DNA from: Misgurnus anguillicaudatus
Lineage: Eukaryota; Chordata; Actinopteri; Cypriniformes; Cobitidae
Assembly: GCF_027580225.2 (NCBI RefSeq)
Contig: NC_073339.2
Span: 44,286,501-44,350,500 of the forward strand
Direction of reading: 5' to 3'
DNA: 64,000 bases
A program made the translations under genes and the position numbers. Below, in pieces: positions 62,801 through 64,000 of this stretch. Each line of letters starts with the position of its first letter. The first letter of the stretch is position 1. Below the pieces are notes generated by a model. The model was not told where the DNA came from and did not search any database. It saw only the letters and a list, made by a program, of their open reading frames with translations.

Positions 62801-64000
62801 GGCAGTGTCAACACCGGCAGCGGAGAGTGAAGGTATAAGGGGCACAACAGAGGTCCTGTATCTAGACAGACCTACTCAAGGCAGTCGGGTACTTCTGAAA
62901 GTTGTCAAAGTCCGCATTCACCATGGTGATAAATCAATTAACACCTATGCCATACTTGATGACGGTTCAGAGAGAACTATGCTGTTGTCAGATGCTGCAG
63001 AGAAGCTAGGGGTGCAGGGGACTCCAGAGGACCTACCACTACGCACAATTAGAGAGGAAGTGCAAACCCTCCATGGTGCATCAGTGTCGTTCTTTATTTC
63101 TTCGCCATCAAAGCCAAAGACCAGGTACAAGATTATAGGTGCATTTACCAGTGGTCGTATTGGACTAGCGGCTCATACTTACCCCATGGAGCAACTCCGA
63201 AACACCTATAAGCATCTCACTGGCCTTCCCATACAGACTTTAATGAATGTCAAACCCCTGCTTCTCATTGGAAGTGACCACCCCCATCTTGTCACTCCCA
63301 TTGAACCTGTCAGATTGGGACCTCCAGGTGGACCTGCTGCCATCCGCACCAGACTAGGCTGGACTCTGCAGGGCCCAGCGAGTCTAGTCCGTCACCTCGC
63401 CCAACCACAGCAGTGTCTATTTACAACAGTAACACCCCAGATGAGCGAGCTGATGAAACACGTTGAGAGATTATGGCAGGTCGACACTGTTCCGTTCAGA
63501 AGCGAGAAACTAGTTACTCGTTCAAGGCAGGACCAAGAGGCTATCAGTATCCTGGAGACCAAAACCATCAGGGTAGAGGTTGATGGCATTCTCCGTTACG
63601 CCACCCCGCTGCTCCGCCGGAAAGACATGCCGCTCTTACAGGCTACCAAAGAAGCCGTCATGCCCAGTTTACGGAGTGTAGAGAGGCGACTTGCCAAAGA
63701 TCCTGCAAAGGCAGAAGCCTACAGAGTGGAGATGCAGAAGCTTATAAATGCGGGTTTTGTCATCAAGTGTGAACCGAAAGCTTCAGACAAGGAAGGTTGT
63801 GAGGAATGGCATATCCCTCACCATATGGTGAATCATAATGGCAAGAATAGGCTGGTGTTTAACTGCTCCTATCAGTGTTGAGGGCAGAACCTCAATGATT
63901 ATCTACTGCCTGGGCCAACCTTAGGAGCATCACTTCTGGGAGTTCTGCTAAGATTCCGAGAGCATGCAGTTGCGGTTAGTGGAGACATCAGAGGCATGTT
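59892..64000 (+). mobile_element. BEL/Pao LTR retrotransposon, 5' part
   Basis: A probable 5' LTR (about 59892-60777) precedes a primer-binding-like TGGTCCTTCGAGCC at 60782 and a Gag-Pol frame with zinc knuckles, DDGS protease and reverse-transcriptase start, in the order typical of BEL/Pao elements. AATAAA at 60623-60628 would be the LTR poly(A) signal. Three ~43-bp sub-repeats (TGTCACGCAGTTAGTATGCA type) start the presumed U3. The 3' half, including the second LTR, lies beyond the window, so LTR borders and insertion age cannot be tested. Confidence 0.85.
60819..63999 (+). pseudogene. BEL/Pao Gag-Pol, interrupted by a stop and truncated by the window
   Basis: The likely start is ATG 60819 (MELHPEYDACG); the frame is open further upstream but that part lies in the LTR. 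Residues 1-~340 are a charged, proline-rich Gag-like region. Three zinc knuckles follow near residues 589-650: two CX2CX3HX4C (CPFCNEEHYLSQC, CWRCARPHQAAQC) and a variant CX2CX3HX4H. An aspartic protease lies near residue 711 (ILDDGSERT). Reverse transcriptase begins near the end (KNRLVFNCSYQ). An in-frame TGA at 63879-63881 breaks the frame inside the RT; past it the same frame stays open to the window end. The copy is therefore probably not able to make full Pol. Confidence 0.88.

Noticed and set aside
1..64000. CRISPR arrays, tRNA or rRNA genes, and operon-type systems
   Set aside because: The regular repeats found are eukaryotic satellites and MITEs; no cloverleaf with A/B boxes or rRNA signature was recognised, and the genes are spliced.

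Overview
The window is vertebrate nuclear DNA, most likely from a cyprinid or closely related teleost fish. The evidence is a complete fibronectin gene beside ATIC (the FN1/ATIC tail-to-tail neighbourhood known from other vertebrates), small GT-AG introns, AT-rich sequence, and a high density of short inverted-repeat (MITE-like) elements typical of fish. The species cannot be fixed from the sequence alone, nor can I say which fish paralogue (fn1a or fn1b) this is.

Layout. 1-4.3 kb: non-coding 5' flank with three dispersed repeats. 4.36-37.8 kb, + strand: fn1, 46 coding exons giving about 2,484 residues: signal/propeptide, FnI 1-6, FnII 1-2, FnI 7-9, FnIII 1-7, EDB, FnIII 8-11, EDA, FnIII 12-14, variable region, FnIII 15, FnI 10-12 and the cysteine-bearing C-terminus. 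RGD, LDV and the furin-like KSKR site are present. 38.06-51.36 kb, - strand: atic, 15 coding exons giving about 590 residues (bifunctional AICAR transformylase/IMP cyclohydrolase), convergent with fn1 with about 1.06 kb between stop codons. 51.4-59.9 kb: gene-poor sequence with MITE-like repeats, a complex GC-cored satellite (54.9-57.3 kb) and two unique stretches that could be conserved non-coding elements. 59.9 kb to the end: the 5' part of a BEL/Pao LTR retrotransposon (probable LTR, Gag with zinc knuckles, aspartic protease, start of reverse transcriptase), interrupted by a stop codon and cut off by the window edge.

The two host genes are functionally unrelated: a secreted matrix glycoprotein and a cytosolic purine enzyme, linked only by conserved synteny. 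The most noteworthy points are two fn1 splice sites lacking the invariant dinucleotide (donor after FnI-3; acceptor of FnIII-13b), each with an in-frame alternative exactly 12 nt away; a readable intron after FnIII-1a that would give a truncated MSF-like isoform; paired TGCATG motifs upstream of EDB; a degenerate THAP-domain transposon in an fn1 intron; and several nested transposons. I found no CRISPR array, no convincing RNA gene and no evidence of a wholly new multi-gene system. All exon boundaries were derived by eye from reading frame, splice consensus and remembered family homology, without alignment software or transcripts.
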